64,000 nucleotides of DNA from Paracoccus sp. Z118 (GTDB lineage Bacteria > Pseudomonadota > Alphaproteobacteria > Rhodobacterales > Rhodobacteraceae): NCBI RefSeq assembly GCF_019061185.1, contig NZ_JAHQZU010000014.1, positions 1 through 64,000 of the forward strand, written 5' to 3'. A program made the translations under genes and the position numbers. The notes beneath the pieces are model-generated. The model was not told where the DNA came from. It did no database searches and worked only from the letters and a program-made list of their open reading frames with translations. Position 1 is the stretch's first letter; each line of letters starts with the position of its first letter. This document shows, piece by piece, positions 44,787 to 53,984 of the stretch.

Positions 44787-45683
44787 TCAGCGCTCCCTCA
44801 TGCGAGGATTGAAGGCGTCGTTCAGGCCGTCGCCGACGAGGCTGACACCCAGAACGGTCAGAAAGATCATCAGGCCGGGCAGCGTGACCACCCACCATGC
44901 GTCCAGAAGATACTGCCGGCCCGAGCCGATCATCAGCCCCCAGGACATCACGTTCGGGTCCGACAGGCCGAGGAAGCTCAGCCCCGCCTCGAACAGGATC
45001 GCCATGCCGATGGTCAGCGTGGCCGAGACGATCAGCGGCGGCAGCGCGTTGGGCAGGATCACGCGCCAGATGACATGGCTGTTGCTGGCCCCGATCGCCC
45101 GCATCGCGCTGACATATTCCAGCGTGCGGATGCGCCGGAACTCGGACCGGGTCAGGCGCGCGGTCTGCGGCCAACTGACGACGCCGATGGCCAGCGCGAC
45201 GTTCACCAGCGTCGGCTGGAACAGCGTCACCACCACCATCGCGAACAGCAGCGGCGGCAGGACCTGGAAAAACTCGGTGAAGCGCATGAGCAGGTTGTCC
45301 ACGCCGCCGCCGTAGAACCCGGCATACGAGCCGATGACCACACCAATCACCATCGTGATGGCCGCCGCCGCGAAACCGACGGCCAGCGTGGCGCGGCCTC
45401 CGGCGATGAGACCGGCAAGCGTATCCCGGCCGAGGTTGTCCGTGCCCAGCGGGATGTTCGCCTCCTGCCCCGGCGGGGTGAGCGGCGCCCAGACGATCTC
45501 GAACGCATCGACCGGATAGAGGAACGGCCCGGCCACGGTCATCAGGGTGACGAGGATAAGGATCACCAGCCCCAGCATCGCGGCGGGGCTGCGGCGGAAG
45601 ATGCCCCAGGCCTCGGCCATCGGGCCGCGAGCGGCGGGTGCGGGGGTGGGGGTGGGGGTGGAAACTGTCGTGATCGCGACCAT
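44787..45683 (-). CDS. peptide-type ABC transporter permease (DppC-like)
   Basis: A 298-residue permease with about six membrane segments and the EAA loop (AMRAIGASNSHVIWRVILPNALPPLIV). The N-terminal cytoplasmic tail is Thr/Pro-rich (TPTPTPAP), encoded by a G-tract on the opposite strand. The ATG at 45683 follows GGAGG; it lies one base after the DppB-like stop. Confidence 0.9.
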   Translation of the reverse strand: MVAITTVSTPTPTPAPAARGPMAEAWGIFRRSPAAMLGLVILILVTLMTVAGPFLYPVDAFEIVWAPLTPPGQEANIPLGTDNLGRDTLAGLIAGGRATLAVGFAAAAITMVIGVVIGSYAGFYGGGVDNLLMRFTEFFQVLPPLLFAMVVVTLFQPTLVNVALAIGVVSWPQTARLTRSEFRRIRTLEYVSAMRAIGASNSHVIWRVILPNALPPLIVSATLTIGMAILFEAGLSFLGLSDPNVMSWGLMIGSGRQYLLDAWWVVTLPGLMIFLTVLGVSLVGDGLNDAFNPRMRER

Positions 45684-45684
45684 G

Positions 45685-46656
45685 TCAGCGGCCTCCGGCA
45701 AGGCGCGGGTCCAGCAGACGCGACACGAAGTCGGTCAGCAGGTTCGCGATGATGACGATCAGGGTGGAGAAGAACAGGATGCCCAGCACCGTGGGATAGT
45801 CACGGGCGAGGATCGACTGGAATGCCAGCGTCCCGAGGCCGGGCCAGCTGAACACCGTCTCGACCAGCACCGCGCCCGAGATGATGGCCCCGAACTGCAT
45901 CCCGGCGACGGTCACCACCGGCAGAAGCGCGTTGCGGAACGCGTGGTGGTTCAGGACCCGCCGCTCGCTCACGCCCTTGGCGCGGGCGGTGCGGATATAG
46001 TCGGCCCCCAGCACTTCCAGCATCGAGGCGCGGGTGAGGCGGCTGTATTGCGCCAGATAGACGAGGCCCAGCGTCAGCGCCGGCAGTACGAGATGATGGG
46101 CGATGTCGAGCGCCCGCATCAGCGGGCCGCCCTGCTTGACCACGTCGATCATTCCGGCGACAGGGAACAGCGGGATCTTCGCGGCGAACAGGATCACCAG
46201 CATCAGCCCGGTCCAGAACACCGGCGCGGAATAGCCGACCAGCGCCAGGACCGTGACCGCCGCCGACGACAACCCGCGCGGATTGCGGGCCGCCAGCAGC
46301 CCGAGCCGGGTGCCGACGATCATCGCAAAGCCGAGCGCGGCCGCCACCAGCAGCAGCGTCGGGCCGAGCCGCGACAGGATCAGTTCGGTCACCGGGCGGT
46401 TGTAGAAGTAGGACATGCCCAGATCGCCCTGCAATGCCCGGCCCAGATAAAGCCCGAGCTGCGTCAGCAAGGGCTTGTCGAGCCCGTATTGCTGCCGGAT
46501 CGCGGCCATGACCTCTTCGTTCGCGCCGCCCATCTCGCCGGCGATCACCTGGGCCGGATCGCCCGGCGCAAGCTGGATCAGCAGGAAATTCAGGACCAGG
46601 ACCGCAAGGATCAGGGCGGCTGCATAAAGCAGCTGCCGCAGGACTCGATTAAACAT
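45685..46656 (-). CDS. peptide-type ABC transporter permease (DppB-like)
   Basis: A 323-residue permease with an N-terminal membrane helix, large periplasmic loop (MGGANEEVMAAIRQQYGLDKPL) and the EAA loop (YIRTARAKGVSERRVLNHHAFRNALLPVV). It follows the binding-protein gene by 32 nt. Confidence 0.92.
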   Translation of the reverse strand: MFNRVLRQLLYAAALILAVLVLNFLLIQLAPGDPAQVIAGEMGGANEEVMAAIRQQYGLDKPLLTQLGLYLGRALQGDLGMSYFYNRPVTELILSRLGPTLLLVAAALGFAMIVGTRLGLLAARNPRGLSSAAVTVLALVGYSAPVFWTGLMLVILFAAKIPLFPVAGMIDVVKQGGPLMRALDIAHHLVLPALTLGLVYLAQYSRLTRASMLEVLGADYIRTARAKGVSERRVLNHHAFRNALLPVVTVAGMQFGAIISGAVLVETVFSWPGLGTLAFQSILARDYPTVLGILFFSTLIVIIANLLTDFVSRLLDPRLAGGR

Positions 46657-46688
46657 GTGACGTGCCTCCTCCCGGGCCTCTTCAGCCG

Positions 46689-48281
46689 CTACTGCTGCAG
46701 CCAGACCTCATCTAGCGGACCCATCGTGCCCCAGATCGAGACCGGCGGGTTCTGCACCGCCTGCAAATAGACGGTGTGATAGGGCACCTCGTTGATGAAG
46801 TGGATCGGCGCGTCCTGCGTGATCTGGCCGAATGCGGCGGCATAAAGCTCCTGCCGCCTTGCCAGATCAGGTTCGACCCCGGCCTCGTTCAGCAGCCGGT
46901 CCACCTCTTCGTTGCAGTAGCTCTGGGTGTTCGACCAGATGACGCCCGGTCGGATGTTCGAGCAGAGATAGGTCCGGTTCACGCCGATCACCGGATCGCC
47001 CCAGTTGAAGACCTGATCCATCGTCATGTCGAAATCATGCGAGGCGATCCGCTGCGCCCATGTGGGGAAGTCCGGCGAGGAACGGACGCTGACCTCGATG
47101 CCCACTTTGGCAAGCGCGGCCTTGACGTATTCAGCGACGGCGCGCTGCTGTTCCTCGTTGTCGGGGATGAAGTCGATGCGCAGCGTCAGCGGCTGCCCGC
47201 CCTCGCCGAAGCCCGCCTCGGCCAGCAGAGCGTTGGCCTTGTCCAGATCGAAGTCGTAGCGCTCGACGTTCTCGGTGAAGAACGGGCTGTTCTGGACGAC
47301 CGGCTCGATCGCCGGCTTCGACAGCCCGGCATGCAGGGCGTTGGCCACGAAGTCGCGGTCGATCGCATAAGCGATGGCCTGCCGCACGCGCACATCCGAC
47401 AGCGCCGGGTTCTTCGTATTGAACGCCAGCCAGTTGATCGGCCCGATCCCGGCGTAACCCTGATCGGTCACGACCATGGTGCCCGCGCCTTCCAGCCGGC
47501 GGATCAGCCGCGTCGCGTCGAGCAGCGGGAACATCTGCGCCTCGCCGGATTCCATCGCCAGCACGCCCGAGTTCGCGTCCTGATACTGGCGGATCACGAT
47601 CCGGTCGAGATAGGGCCGCCCCTCGAGGAAGAAGCCGTCATGCCGTTCCAGGATGATGTGCTGGCCCGGCTCGAACTGCGTCACCTTGAACGGACCCGAG
47701 CCGACCGGAAGGTTGTTCTTGGGGTTCGAGGTGATGTCCTGCCCGTCGTCGAAGACATGCTTGGGCAGGATCGGAGTCAGCGGACCCGACAGCGCCAGCA
47801 GCAGCGCGGGATGCGGCTCGCGCAGGTTGATGACGACCGTCTGCGGATCGGGCGCCTCCATGCTCTCGATCGGCTCCAGCATGGTCGAGAACGGATGGTT
47901 TTCCTTGGTCACGCCCAGCGACCAGATCACGTCCTCGGAGGTGATCGGCTCGCCGTCGTGGAAGGTGGCGCCGCTGCGCAGCTTCAGCGTCAGCGTCTTC
48001 GCGTCGTCGCTGTATTCCCAGCTTTCGGCGAGGTAAGGCTCCGGCTCGAAGGTCTCGCCATAACGCAGCAGCGTGGCGAAGATCTGCGCCGCCGGGACGG
48101 CAGTGGCGATGCCTGACTGGACGGCCGCGTTCAGATGGCGAGGCTTCTGCAGCGATGCCAGAACCAGCGTGCCGCCTGTCTGGACCTCCTGCGCCGCAAG
48201 TGAGAGAGGCGCTGAAAGGGCCGCGAGCGCGGCGGCCCCGGCAAGCAGTGTGCGACGGGTGAGCCCGGTCCTGAAGGTCAT
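46689..48281 (-). CDS. peptide-type ABC transporter substrate-binding protein
   Basis: A 530-residue SBP family 5 protein. The ATG at 48281, after AGGAGATG, gives a Tat-like signal (TRRTLLAGAAALAALSAP). The mature domain has YSDDAKTLTLKLRSGATFHDGEPITSEDV-type sequence near residues 85-115 and AIAYAIDRDFVANALHAG. Ligands in this family range from peptides to opines, amides and glycosides; the neighbouring amidohydrolase suggests an amide-containing compound. First gene of the importer operon, 86 nt after lysR. Confidence 0.88.
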   Translation of the reverse strand: MTFRTGLTRRTLLAGAAALAALSAPLSLAAQEVQTGGTLVLASLQKPRHLNAAVQSGIATAVPAAQIFATLLRYGETFEPEPYLAESWEYSDDAKTLTLKLRSGATFHDGEPITSEDVIWSLGVTKENHPFSTMLEPIESMEAPDPQTVVINLREPHPALLLALSGPLTPILPKHVFDDGQDITSNPKNNLPVGSGPFKVTQFEPGQHIILERHDGFFLEGRPYLDRIVIRQYQDANSGVLAMESGEAQMFPLLDATRLIRRLEGAGTMVVTDQGYAGIGPINWLAFNTKNPALSDVRVRQAIAYAIDRDFVANALHAGLSKPAIEPVVQNSPFFTENVERYDFDLDKANALLAEAGFGEGGQPLTLRIDFIPDNEEQQRAVAEYVKAALAKVGIEVSVRSSPDFPTWAQRIASHDFDMTMDQVFNWGDPVIGVNRTYLCSNIRPGVIWSNTQSYCNEEVDRLLNEAGVEPDLARRQELYAAAFGQITQDAPIHFINEVPYHTVYLQAVQNPPVSIWGTMGPLDEVWLQQ

Positions 48282-48359
48282 CTGCATCTCCTGTTGGGTT
48301 CGCCGATTCTTTGTGGCGTGGCTGCTGCAAAGGTTCGGCATTGCCATGACTTCCATCAA

Positions 48360-48372
48360 ATGCATTTTCACG
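48360..48372. promoter_or_regulatory. ATGCATTTTCACG motif (copy 1), candidate LysR site
   Basis: ATGCATTTTCACG lies 79-91 nt before the binding-protein start and touches the 3' end of lysR. It includes the palindrome AAATGCATTT. A near-identical copy is at 49367-49378. Confidence 0.45.
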
Positions 48373-49327
48373 TTCCGCTCCCTCGGAATTCCTGTGGAAT
48401 GTGCGGGCGGATGAACGCGCGGTCGAAATCGCCGCGCATCGCCTGCATCTCGCAGGCCTCGACGATGGCCTGACAGACCGGTGACAGGGCCACGTCCCGC
48501 CGCATCAGCACGCCGGCGCTGGGGGCGTCATGCTCGCCCGCAAGCGGCAGCCGGACCAGGTCGCCGGTTGCGTAGGTCTGCTTGCTCATGGGGCGGACGT
48601 TGAAGATCGCATAGCCCATGCCGGCCGCGATCAGGGCCCGCATCATGTCGGTCGTCCGCGCGGAATAGACGACGTTCGGCGTGAGATTGCGCGCCGCGAA
48701 CAGGTCCATGAGGTAGCGGCGGGACAGCTCCAGATCCAGCACCACCAGCGGCTCGGGCGCAAGCTGCTCCAGCGTCACGAAGCGGCCGCTCGCCAGCGGG
48801 TGCGCGGCAGGCAGCGCCACATGGGGGTAGCCGACGAACAGCGGCAGGAAGCGATAGACGAGCTCCTGCACGGGGCCGTAGCAGATGGCGAAATCGGCCT
48901 CCCCCTCGTCCACGGCGCGCACGATCTCTTCCGACGAACCCTCGCGCACGTTGATCTGGAAGGCCGGATACCGCTCCCGGACTTCCGTGAGAATCGTCGG
49001 CAGCAGGATCGGGGCGAGGGGCGTGAAGCAGGCGATCCGCGCGGTGCCGTCCACGACACGCTCCAGATTCCCGACCTTGCTGTCGAACTGGGCCTGAGCG
49101 CCAAGCAGAAGGCGCACTTCGTCGAGGAACCGGCGGCCGAACTGCGTCGTCGAGACGCCGCGGGACGGTGCGCGGGAAAAGATCGGTTGCCTGGTCTGCG
49201 CCTCGATATGGGTGATCGCCGCGGCGATCGACGAGGGCGACACGGCCAGCGCCTCTGCCGCCGCAGTGATCGACTGATGCCGCTCCGCCGCCTCGACATA
49301 GCGCAGGTGCTTCAAGGTGTAGTGCAT
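48368..49327 (-). CDS. LysR-family regulator of the ABC importer/amidohydrolase locus
   Basis: A 319-residue regulator with helix-turn-helix QSITAAAEALAVSPSSIAAAI (about 17-37) and a substrate domain from about 88 (TARIACFTPLAPILLPTIL). The ATG at 49327 has GAGGA at good spacing; an ATG two codons earlier is too close to it. It lies between the importer operon (same strand) and the divergent amidohydrolase gene and probably controls both. Effector unknown. Confidence 0.88.
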   Translation of the reverse strand: MHYTLKHLRYVEAAERHQSITAAAEALAVSPSSIAAAITHIEAQTRQPIFSRAPSRGVSTTQFGRRFLDEVRLLLGAQAQFDSKVGNLERVVDGTARIACFTPLAPILLPTILTEVRERYPAFQINVREGSSEEIVRAVDEGEADFAICYGPVQELVYRFLPLFVGYPHVALPAAHPLASGRFVTLEQLAPEPLVVLDLELSRRYLMDLFAARNLTPNVVYSARTTDMMRALIAAGMGYAIFNVRPMSKQTYATGDLVRLPLAGEHDAPSAGVLMRRDVALSPVCQAIVEACEMQAMRGDFDRAFIRPHIPQEFRGSGT

Positions 49328-49366
49328 CGCCATTCCTCAGAAAAACAGAGGGAGTCCCGCACAACT

Positions 49367-49378
49367 ATGCATTTCACG
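49367..49378. promoter_or_regulatory. ATGCATTTCACG motif (copy 2), candidate LysR site
   Basis: ATGCATTTCACG in the lysR-amidohydrolase divergent region differs from copy 1 only by one T. It is 40 nt upstream of lysR and 56 nt upstream of the amidohydrolase start. Confidence 0.45.
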
Positions 49379-49433
49379 CAGGGTGGCTGTCACGCCTAAT
49401 GTAGCGCAGAGCCCGCCCCTGACGGAGAAAAGA

Positions 49434-51065
49434 ATGTCACCGACCATTTTTTCAGCACGCCGCATCATCACCATGGACCCGTCCCGCCCCGAAGCGACGC
49501 ATGTGCTGGTCCATGAGGGGCGCATCCTCGCGGTCGGCACGCCGGAGGACATGGGCGACTGGGCCGAGGCGCAGCAGGACGACAGCTTCGCCGACAAGGT
49601 GCTGATGCCCGGCTTCGTCGAGGGTCACGCCCACATGCTTGAGGGCTCGATCTGGCGCTTCACCTATCTGGGCCACTATGCCCGGATCGCGCCGGACGGG
49701 CGGCGCTGGGAGGGGATCACCAGCACCGGCAAGCTGGTCGAGCGGCTGCGCGAACGCGGCAAGGAACTGGCCGAAGGGCCGATCGTGGGCTGGGGCTTCG
49801 ACCCGCTGTTCGTGCCCGGCGAGCGGCTGTCGCGGCTCGACCTCGACCGTGTCTCGACGGACCGCCCGGTCGTGGTGCTGCATTCCAACATGCACCTGCT
49901 GACCGCCAACAGCGCCGCTCTGGAACTGGCCGGCTACGACAGCAACACCGACGTGCCGGGCGTGATGCACGCGAGCGACGGCTCGCTTCACGGCGAGTTG
50001 CAGGAAATGGCCGCCATGTTCCCGGTCATGCGCCGCACGGGGGCGAGCTTCCGCGATCTGGGCGGGGATCCCGAGGCGATCTGGAACATGGCCCGCTCGG
50101 CCTGCCGCGCAGGGGTTACGACCACGACCGACCTGCTCAATGACCTGACCGATGAAGGGCTGGGCGATCTGCTGCAGACCACCTCGGCCGAGGACTTCCC
50201 GCTGAGGCTGGTCCCGATGCTGTCCGCCATGTCCATGCCCCCGACGGATATCGCGGGCCGCGCGGCCGAATTGTCGCGCCACTCCACCGACCGGTTGCGT
50301 CTGGGCGGCGTCAAGATCGTGACGGACGGCTCGATCCAAGGGTTCACCGCGCAACTGAACGAGCCTGGCTATTACCGGGGTCAGAACAACGCCATCTGGA
50401 ACATCGCCCCCGAGGCGCTGAACGCGATGGTGGACGATCTGAACCGCGCCGGGGTGCAGATGCACATCCACGTCAACGGCGACGGCGCCAGCCTCGCGGC
50501 CATCGAGGCGCTGGAGGCCGCTCTGGGCGCGCATTACCGCCCCGACCACCGCCACACGCTCCAGCACTGCCAGATGGCCGATGGCGCGCAGCTGCGCCGG
50601 ATCGCGGCGCTCGGCGCCTGCGTCAACCTGTTCGCCAACCACCTCTATTACTTTGGCGACAAGCATTACGAAGTCACCATCGGCCCCGAGCGGGCCACGC
50701 GGATGAACCCCTGCGGCAGCGCGCTGAAGCTGGGCATCCCGCTGGCCATCCATTCGGACGCGCCGATCACCCCGCTCGCGCCGCTGTTCACCGCCTGGTG
50801 CGCGATCAACCGTGTGACCGACAGCGGCCGCCTGCTGGGTCCGTCCGAACGGATCGACCTGGATGCCGCGCTGCACGCCATCACCCTCGGCGCGGCCTAT
50901 ACGCTGAAGCTGGACGGCGAGATCGGCTCGATCGAGGTGGGCAAGCGGGCGGATTTCGCCGTGCTCGAGGACGATCCCCACGAAATCGGCGGCGAGCGCC
51001 TGCGCGAGGTCGCCATCTGGGGAACCATTTTGGGCGGCAAGCCCGCGCCCGCGGGGTCGTTTTGA
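49434..51065 (+). CDS. metal-dependent amidohydrolase (YtcJ/amidohydrolase-3 family)
   Basis: A 543-residue hydrolase with the amidohydrolase fold. The N-terminal beta domain is followed by FVEGHAHMLEG (HxH metal pair, about 64-66), VKIVTDGSIQG, HIHVNGDG, HTLQHCQMAD and late HSDAPITPLAP aspartate. The C-terminal beta strands (IGSIEVGKRADFAVLEDDP) complete the small domain. Members cleave amides, carbamates or exocyclic C-N bonds. The ATG at 49434 follows GGAGAAAAGA. It is followed after 2 nt by a COG0523 GTPase, a possible metal supplier. Substrate unknown. Confidence 0.88.
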   Translation: MSPTIFSARRIITMDPSRPEATHVLVHEGRILAVGTPEDMGDWAEAQQDDSFADKVLMPGFVEGHAHMLEGSIWRFTYLGHYARIAPDGRRWEGITSTGKLVERLRERGKELAEGPIVGWGFDPLFVPGERLSRLDLDRVSTDRPVVVLHSNMHLLTANSAALELAGYDSNTDVPGVMHASDGSLHGELQEMAAMFPVMRRTGASFRDLGGDPEAIWNMARSACRAGVTTTTDLLNDLTDEGLGDLLQTTSAEDFPLRLVPMLSAMSMPPTDIAGRAAELSRHSTDRLRLGGVKIVTDGSIQGFTAQLNEPGYYRGQNNAIWNIAPEALNAMVDDLNRAGVQMHIHVNGDGASLAAIEALEAALGAHYRPDHRHTLQHCQMADGAQLRRIAALGACVNLFANHLYYFGDKHYEVTIGPERATRMNPCGSALKLGIPLAIHSDAPITPLAPLFTAWCAINRVTDSGRLLGPSERIDLDAALHAITLGAAYTLKLDGEIGSIEVGKRADFAVLEDDPHEIGGERLREVAIWGTILGGKPAPAGSF

Positions 51066-51067
51066 CG

Positions 51068-52081
51068 ATGACCGCCCCGCTGCCGGTCAACATCCTCTGC
51101 GGCTATCTGGGGGCCGGCAAGACGACGCTTCTGAACCGCCTGCTGTCGCAGGGGCAGGAGCGGGTGCTGGTCATGGTGAACGACTTCGGCGACATCGCGG
51201 TCGATGCCGCGTTGACCTCCGGTCGGTCGGCCGACACGATCCAGCTCAGCAATGGCTGCATCTGCTGTTCGTTCGGCGGCGGGCTGTTCGAGGCGTTCGA
51301 GCGCGCGCTCGGCTATCGCGGACAGGTGGACCGCCTCGTCATCGAGGCGAGCGGCGTGGCCGAGCCCATGCGCCTCGCCGCATTCGCCCAGGCCGAGCCG
51401 GAGCTTTCCTGCATGGCCGTCGTCACGGTGATCGACCCGGAAACGATCGGCACCAGACTGGCGGACCCGCGTATCCGCAGCGTGGTCCAGCGGCAGATCG
51501 AGGGTGCGGATATCTTCTATCTGTCCCGCGCGGATCATCTCGCATCCGAGACACTGGACGATGCCGAGGCGCTGGTCTGCCACATGAACCCGGCGGCCAC
51601 CTTTTTCAGACAGATGGACGACGCATTCCTGAACGAACTCCACCGGCCCCATGATCCGGTTCTGTCGTCGGGAGTCGGCCGTCAGAACCACGCCGATGTC
51701 TTCGCCCGCCGCAGCGTCATCCTGGACACCGCGCCGGACCGGGCGGGTTTTCTGGAGCTTCTCGGCAGGTTCTCGAACTCCCTTCATCGGCTCAAGGGTT
51801 TCGTGCAGTTCTCCGGTCAGTCCGCGCCCGAACTGGTCGAACTGGCCGGGGGCAGGCTGTCCACGGCACATGCGCCGCATGATGGGGGAAGCTCTCCCGT
51901 CCGGCTGGTCGTGATCTCCCCCGAGGCGGCCATCCTGGACCGGTTCGAGGAGGAAGTCCGGCGGGCTTTCGGCCCCCCTCCCTCCGGGCGCCCTGCCCTT
52001 CTGCCGTCGGACGGGCCGGAGCCCCCCTGTTCCCCGCATCAGGGCGGTTGGACAGGAGGCGTTGCCGCATCTGCCGAGTAG
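51068..52081 (+). CDS. COG0523/CobW-family GTPase, putative metallochaperone
   Basis: A 337-residue G3E GTPase. Walker A is GYLGAGKTT (12-20), the metal-binding CxCC motif is C64, C66, C67 (SNGCICC), and Walker B region is VIEASGVAEP. The guanine-specificity motif, usually NKxD, reads SRAD (153-156), so both N and K are replaced. The C-terminal CobW_C domain (about 235-320) is present, with no His-rich tail. It starts 2 nt after the amidohydrolase stop and is probably translated with it, suggesting metal delivery to that enzyme. Confidence 0.87.
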   Translation: MTAPLPVNILCGYLGAGKTTLLNRLLSQGQERVLVMVNDFGDIAVDAALTSGRSADTIQLSNGCICCSFGGGLFEAFERALGYRGQVDRLVIEASGVAEPMRLAAFAQAEPELSCMAVVTVIDPETIGTRLADPRIRSVVQRQIEGADIFYLSRADHLASETLDDAEALVCHMNPAATFFRQMDDAFLNELHRPHDPVLSSGVGRQNHADVFARRSVILDTAPDRAGFLELLGRFSNSLHRLKGFVQFSGQSAPELVELAGGRLSTAHAPHDGGSSPVRLVVISPEAAILDRFEEEVRRAFGPPPSGRPALLPSDGPEPPCSPHQGGWTGGVAASAE

Positions 52082-52481
52082 GAACCCCGAACGCCTCGCA
52101 GGTCCTCTCCAACTGCTGAATCCCGAACGGCTGCTCCAGAGGGACCGAACCATAACCCAGCCGGAAGAGCGGGCATGAAAACGGGGATGTATCAAGAACA
52201 CCGCGCCGGACTCGATCAGGGCCCTCCTGAGGCCGCCCATACTCGGAAATGCTTCGCCTGCTGAGAACCGGATCGTTCGAAGCTGGAGTTTTCTTGCTTG
52301 GCTGACGGCCCGAATCTCACCGGCGGCGGCGTCGAGAACATCGTTTACATCGGCGGCCGCCCGTATATCTTCTGGAGCTTCCGAAATTTCTCCGAATGAG
52401 CGCACTCCAGCGATCGGCCCCATTTCGGAACACGCGCAGCCATTGAAGGCCGCCTCACGGCTCACAGTGACTGCCCCGGCG
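52082..52481. other. no intact gene; possible minus-strand coding remnant
   Basis: 400 nt between convergent genes. On the minus strand a stretch reads FRLGYGSVPLEQPFGIQQLE then ERTCEAFGVPTRQMRQRL (about 52170-52065), protein-like in composition, but I cannot name the family and it is interrupted. No clear terminator seen. Confidence 0.35.
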
Positions 52482-53984
52482 CTACTCCCCGCGGGGAAAG
52501 CGTTTGCTCTCCTCCAGGATATCCAGGTTCATGTGATTCCGCATGTAGCGCTCGGACGCGTCCATGAGCGGCTGGTAGTCCCACGGGAAATACGCGCCGT
52601 TCCGCAGCGCCTCGTAGACGATCCAGCGGCGGGCCTGCGACTGGCGCACCTCGGCGTCATAGGCGGGCAGGTCCCATCGCGCGTCGGCCATCGCCCGCAG
52701 GCGGTCGAGCGTCTCGCCATGGGCGGGATTGCCCGCGAGGTTCTCCCGCTCGTCGGGGTCGGCGTCCAGATCGAAGAGCTGTTCGGGATCGGCAAGGCAG
52801 CGGGTGTATTTCCACCGCCCTTCGCGGATGCCCACGATGGGCGAGACAGAAGCTTCCGCGGCGTATTCCATCAGCACCGGCGGAGCCGTCGCGCCCGAGG
52901 CCACGGGCACCAGCGACTGCCCGTCGGTCCACGGCGCGATCTCGTCCAGCGAGATGCCGGCAAGCTCGCCCAGCGTGGGCAGCACGTCGATTGTGGATAC
53001 CGGCGTGTCCACGCGGCCCGCGGGCATTCCCGGCGCGGCGATCATCAGGGGCACGCGGGCCGAGGGCTCGAAGAAGTTCATCTTGAACCACAGCCCGCGC
53101 TCGCCCAGCATCTCGCCGTGATCGGACAGGACGACGATGATCGCCTCCTGCCTCGTGTCGCGCAGCACGGCCATGATTTCGCCGATCTTGTCGTCGATGT
53201 AGCTGATGTTGGCGAAATAGCCCTGCCGGGCGCGGCGGACCTGTTCGGGCGTGATGTTGTAGCTGCGCCAGTCGCAGGCGTCGAGGATGCGCTGCGAATG
53301 CGGGTCCTGCGCCTCGTAGGGCACCTTCTCGGGCGGCTCCAGTTCGGGCGCGCCATCGTAGAGATCCCAGTAGCGGCGGCGGGCGACGAAGGGATCGTGC
53401 GGGTGGGTGAAGCTGACCGTCAGGCACCACGGCCGGGGATCAGCGCCGCGCGACAGATCGTAGAGCTTGCGGCAGGCGTTATAGGCGACCTCGTCGTCGT
53501 ACTCATACTGGTTGGTGATCTCGGCCACGCCCGCGCCGGTGACGGAACCCATGTTGTGATACCACCAGGCGATCCGCTCGTTCGGCTTGCGGTAATCCGG
53601 GGTCCAGCCGAAATCGGCGGGATAGATGTCTGTGGTCAGCCGCTCCTCGAACCCGTGCATCTGGTCGGGGCCGACGAAATGCATCTTGCCCGACAGGCAG
53701 GTGTGCCAGCCCGCCCGGCGCAGATGATGGGCATAGGTCGGGATGTCGGACGCGAACTCGGCCGCGTTGTCATAAACCCGCGTGCGGCGCGGCAACTGGC
53801 CCGACATGAAGGCCGCCCGCGCAGGCGCACACAGCGGCGAGGCCGTGTAGGCATTGGCGAAGCGGGCCGAACGATCCGCCAGCGCGCGCAGGTTCGGCGC
53901 GTGCAGGAACGGCGCGGGACCGTCGGGGAACCATGTCCCCGACAGCTGATCCGCCATCAGGATCAGGATGTTCGGCCGGCTCAC
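52482..53984 (-). CDS. betC: choline-sulfatase
   Basis: A 500-residue type I sulfatase that hydrolyses choline-O-sulfate to choline and sulfate. The N-terminus RPNILILMADQLSG carries metal-binding Asp; the modified residue is C52 in CAPAR (formylglycine site, C-x-P-x-R); SGKMHFVGPDQMHGFEERLTTDIY and SDHGEMLGERGLW are typical of BetC. Start is a GTG at 53984 overlapping the choX stop (GTGA). No signal peptide, so cytoplasmic. A formylglycine-generating enzyme must be supplied from elsewhere. Confidence 0.93.
   Translation of the reverse strand: MSRPNILILMADQLSGTWFPDGPAPFLHAPNLRALADRSARFANAYTASPLCAPARAAFMSGQLPRRTRVYDNAAEFASDIPTYAHHLRRAGWHTCLSGKMHFVGPDQMHGFEERLTTDIYPADFGWTPDYRKPNERIAWWYHNMGSVTGAGVAEITNQYEYDDEVAYNACRKLYDLSRGADPRPWCLTVSFTHPHDPFVARRRYWDLYDGAPELEPPEKVPYEAQDPHSQRILDACDWRSYNITPEQVRRARQGYFANISYIDDKIGEIMAVLRDTRQEAIIVVLSDHGEMLGERGLWFKMNFFEPSARVPLMIAAPGMPAGRVDTPVSTIDVLPTLGELAGISLDEIAPWTDGQSLVPVASGATAPPVLMEYAAEASVSPIVGIREGRWKYTRCLADPEQLFDLDADPDERENLAGNPAHGETLDRLRAMADARWDLPAYDAEVRQSQARRWIVYEALRNGAYFPWDYQPLMDASERYMRNHMNLDILEESKRFPRGE

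Noticed and set aside
43788..45752. A 654-codon plus-strand frame, and similar long frames at 10588-12264, 12977-14296, 26145-27431, 49452-50981 and 52443-54023
   Set aside because: All lie opposite well-supported genes and arise from high GC at third positions; none shows a recognisable domain or a ribosome-binding site.
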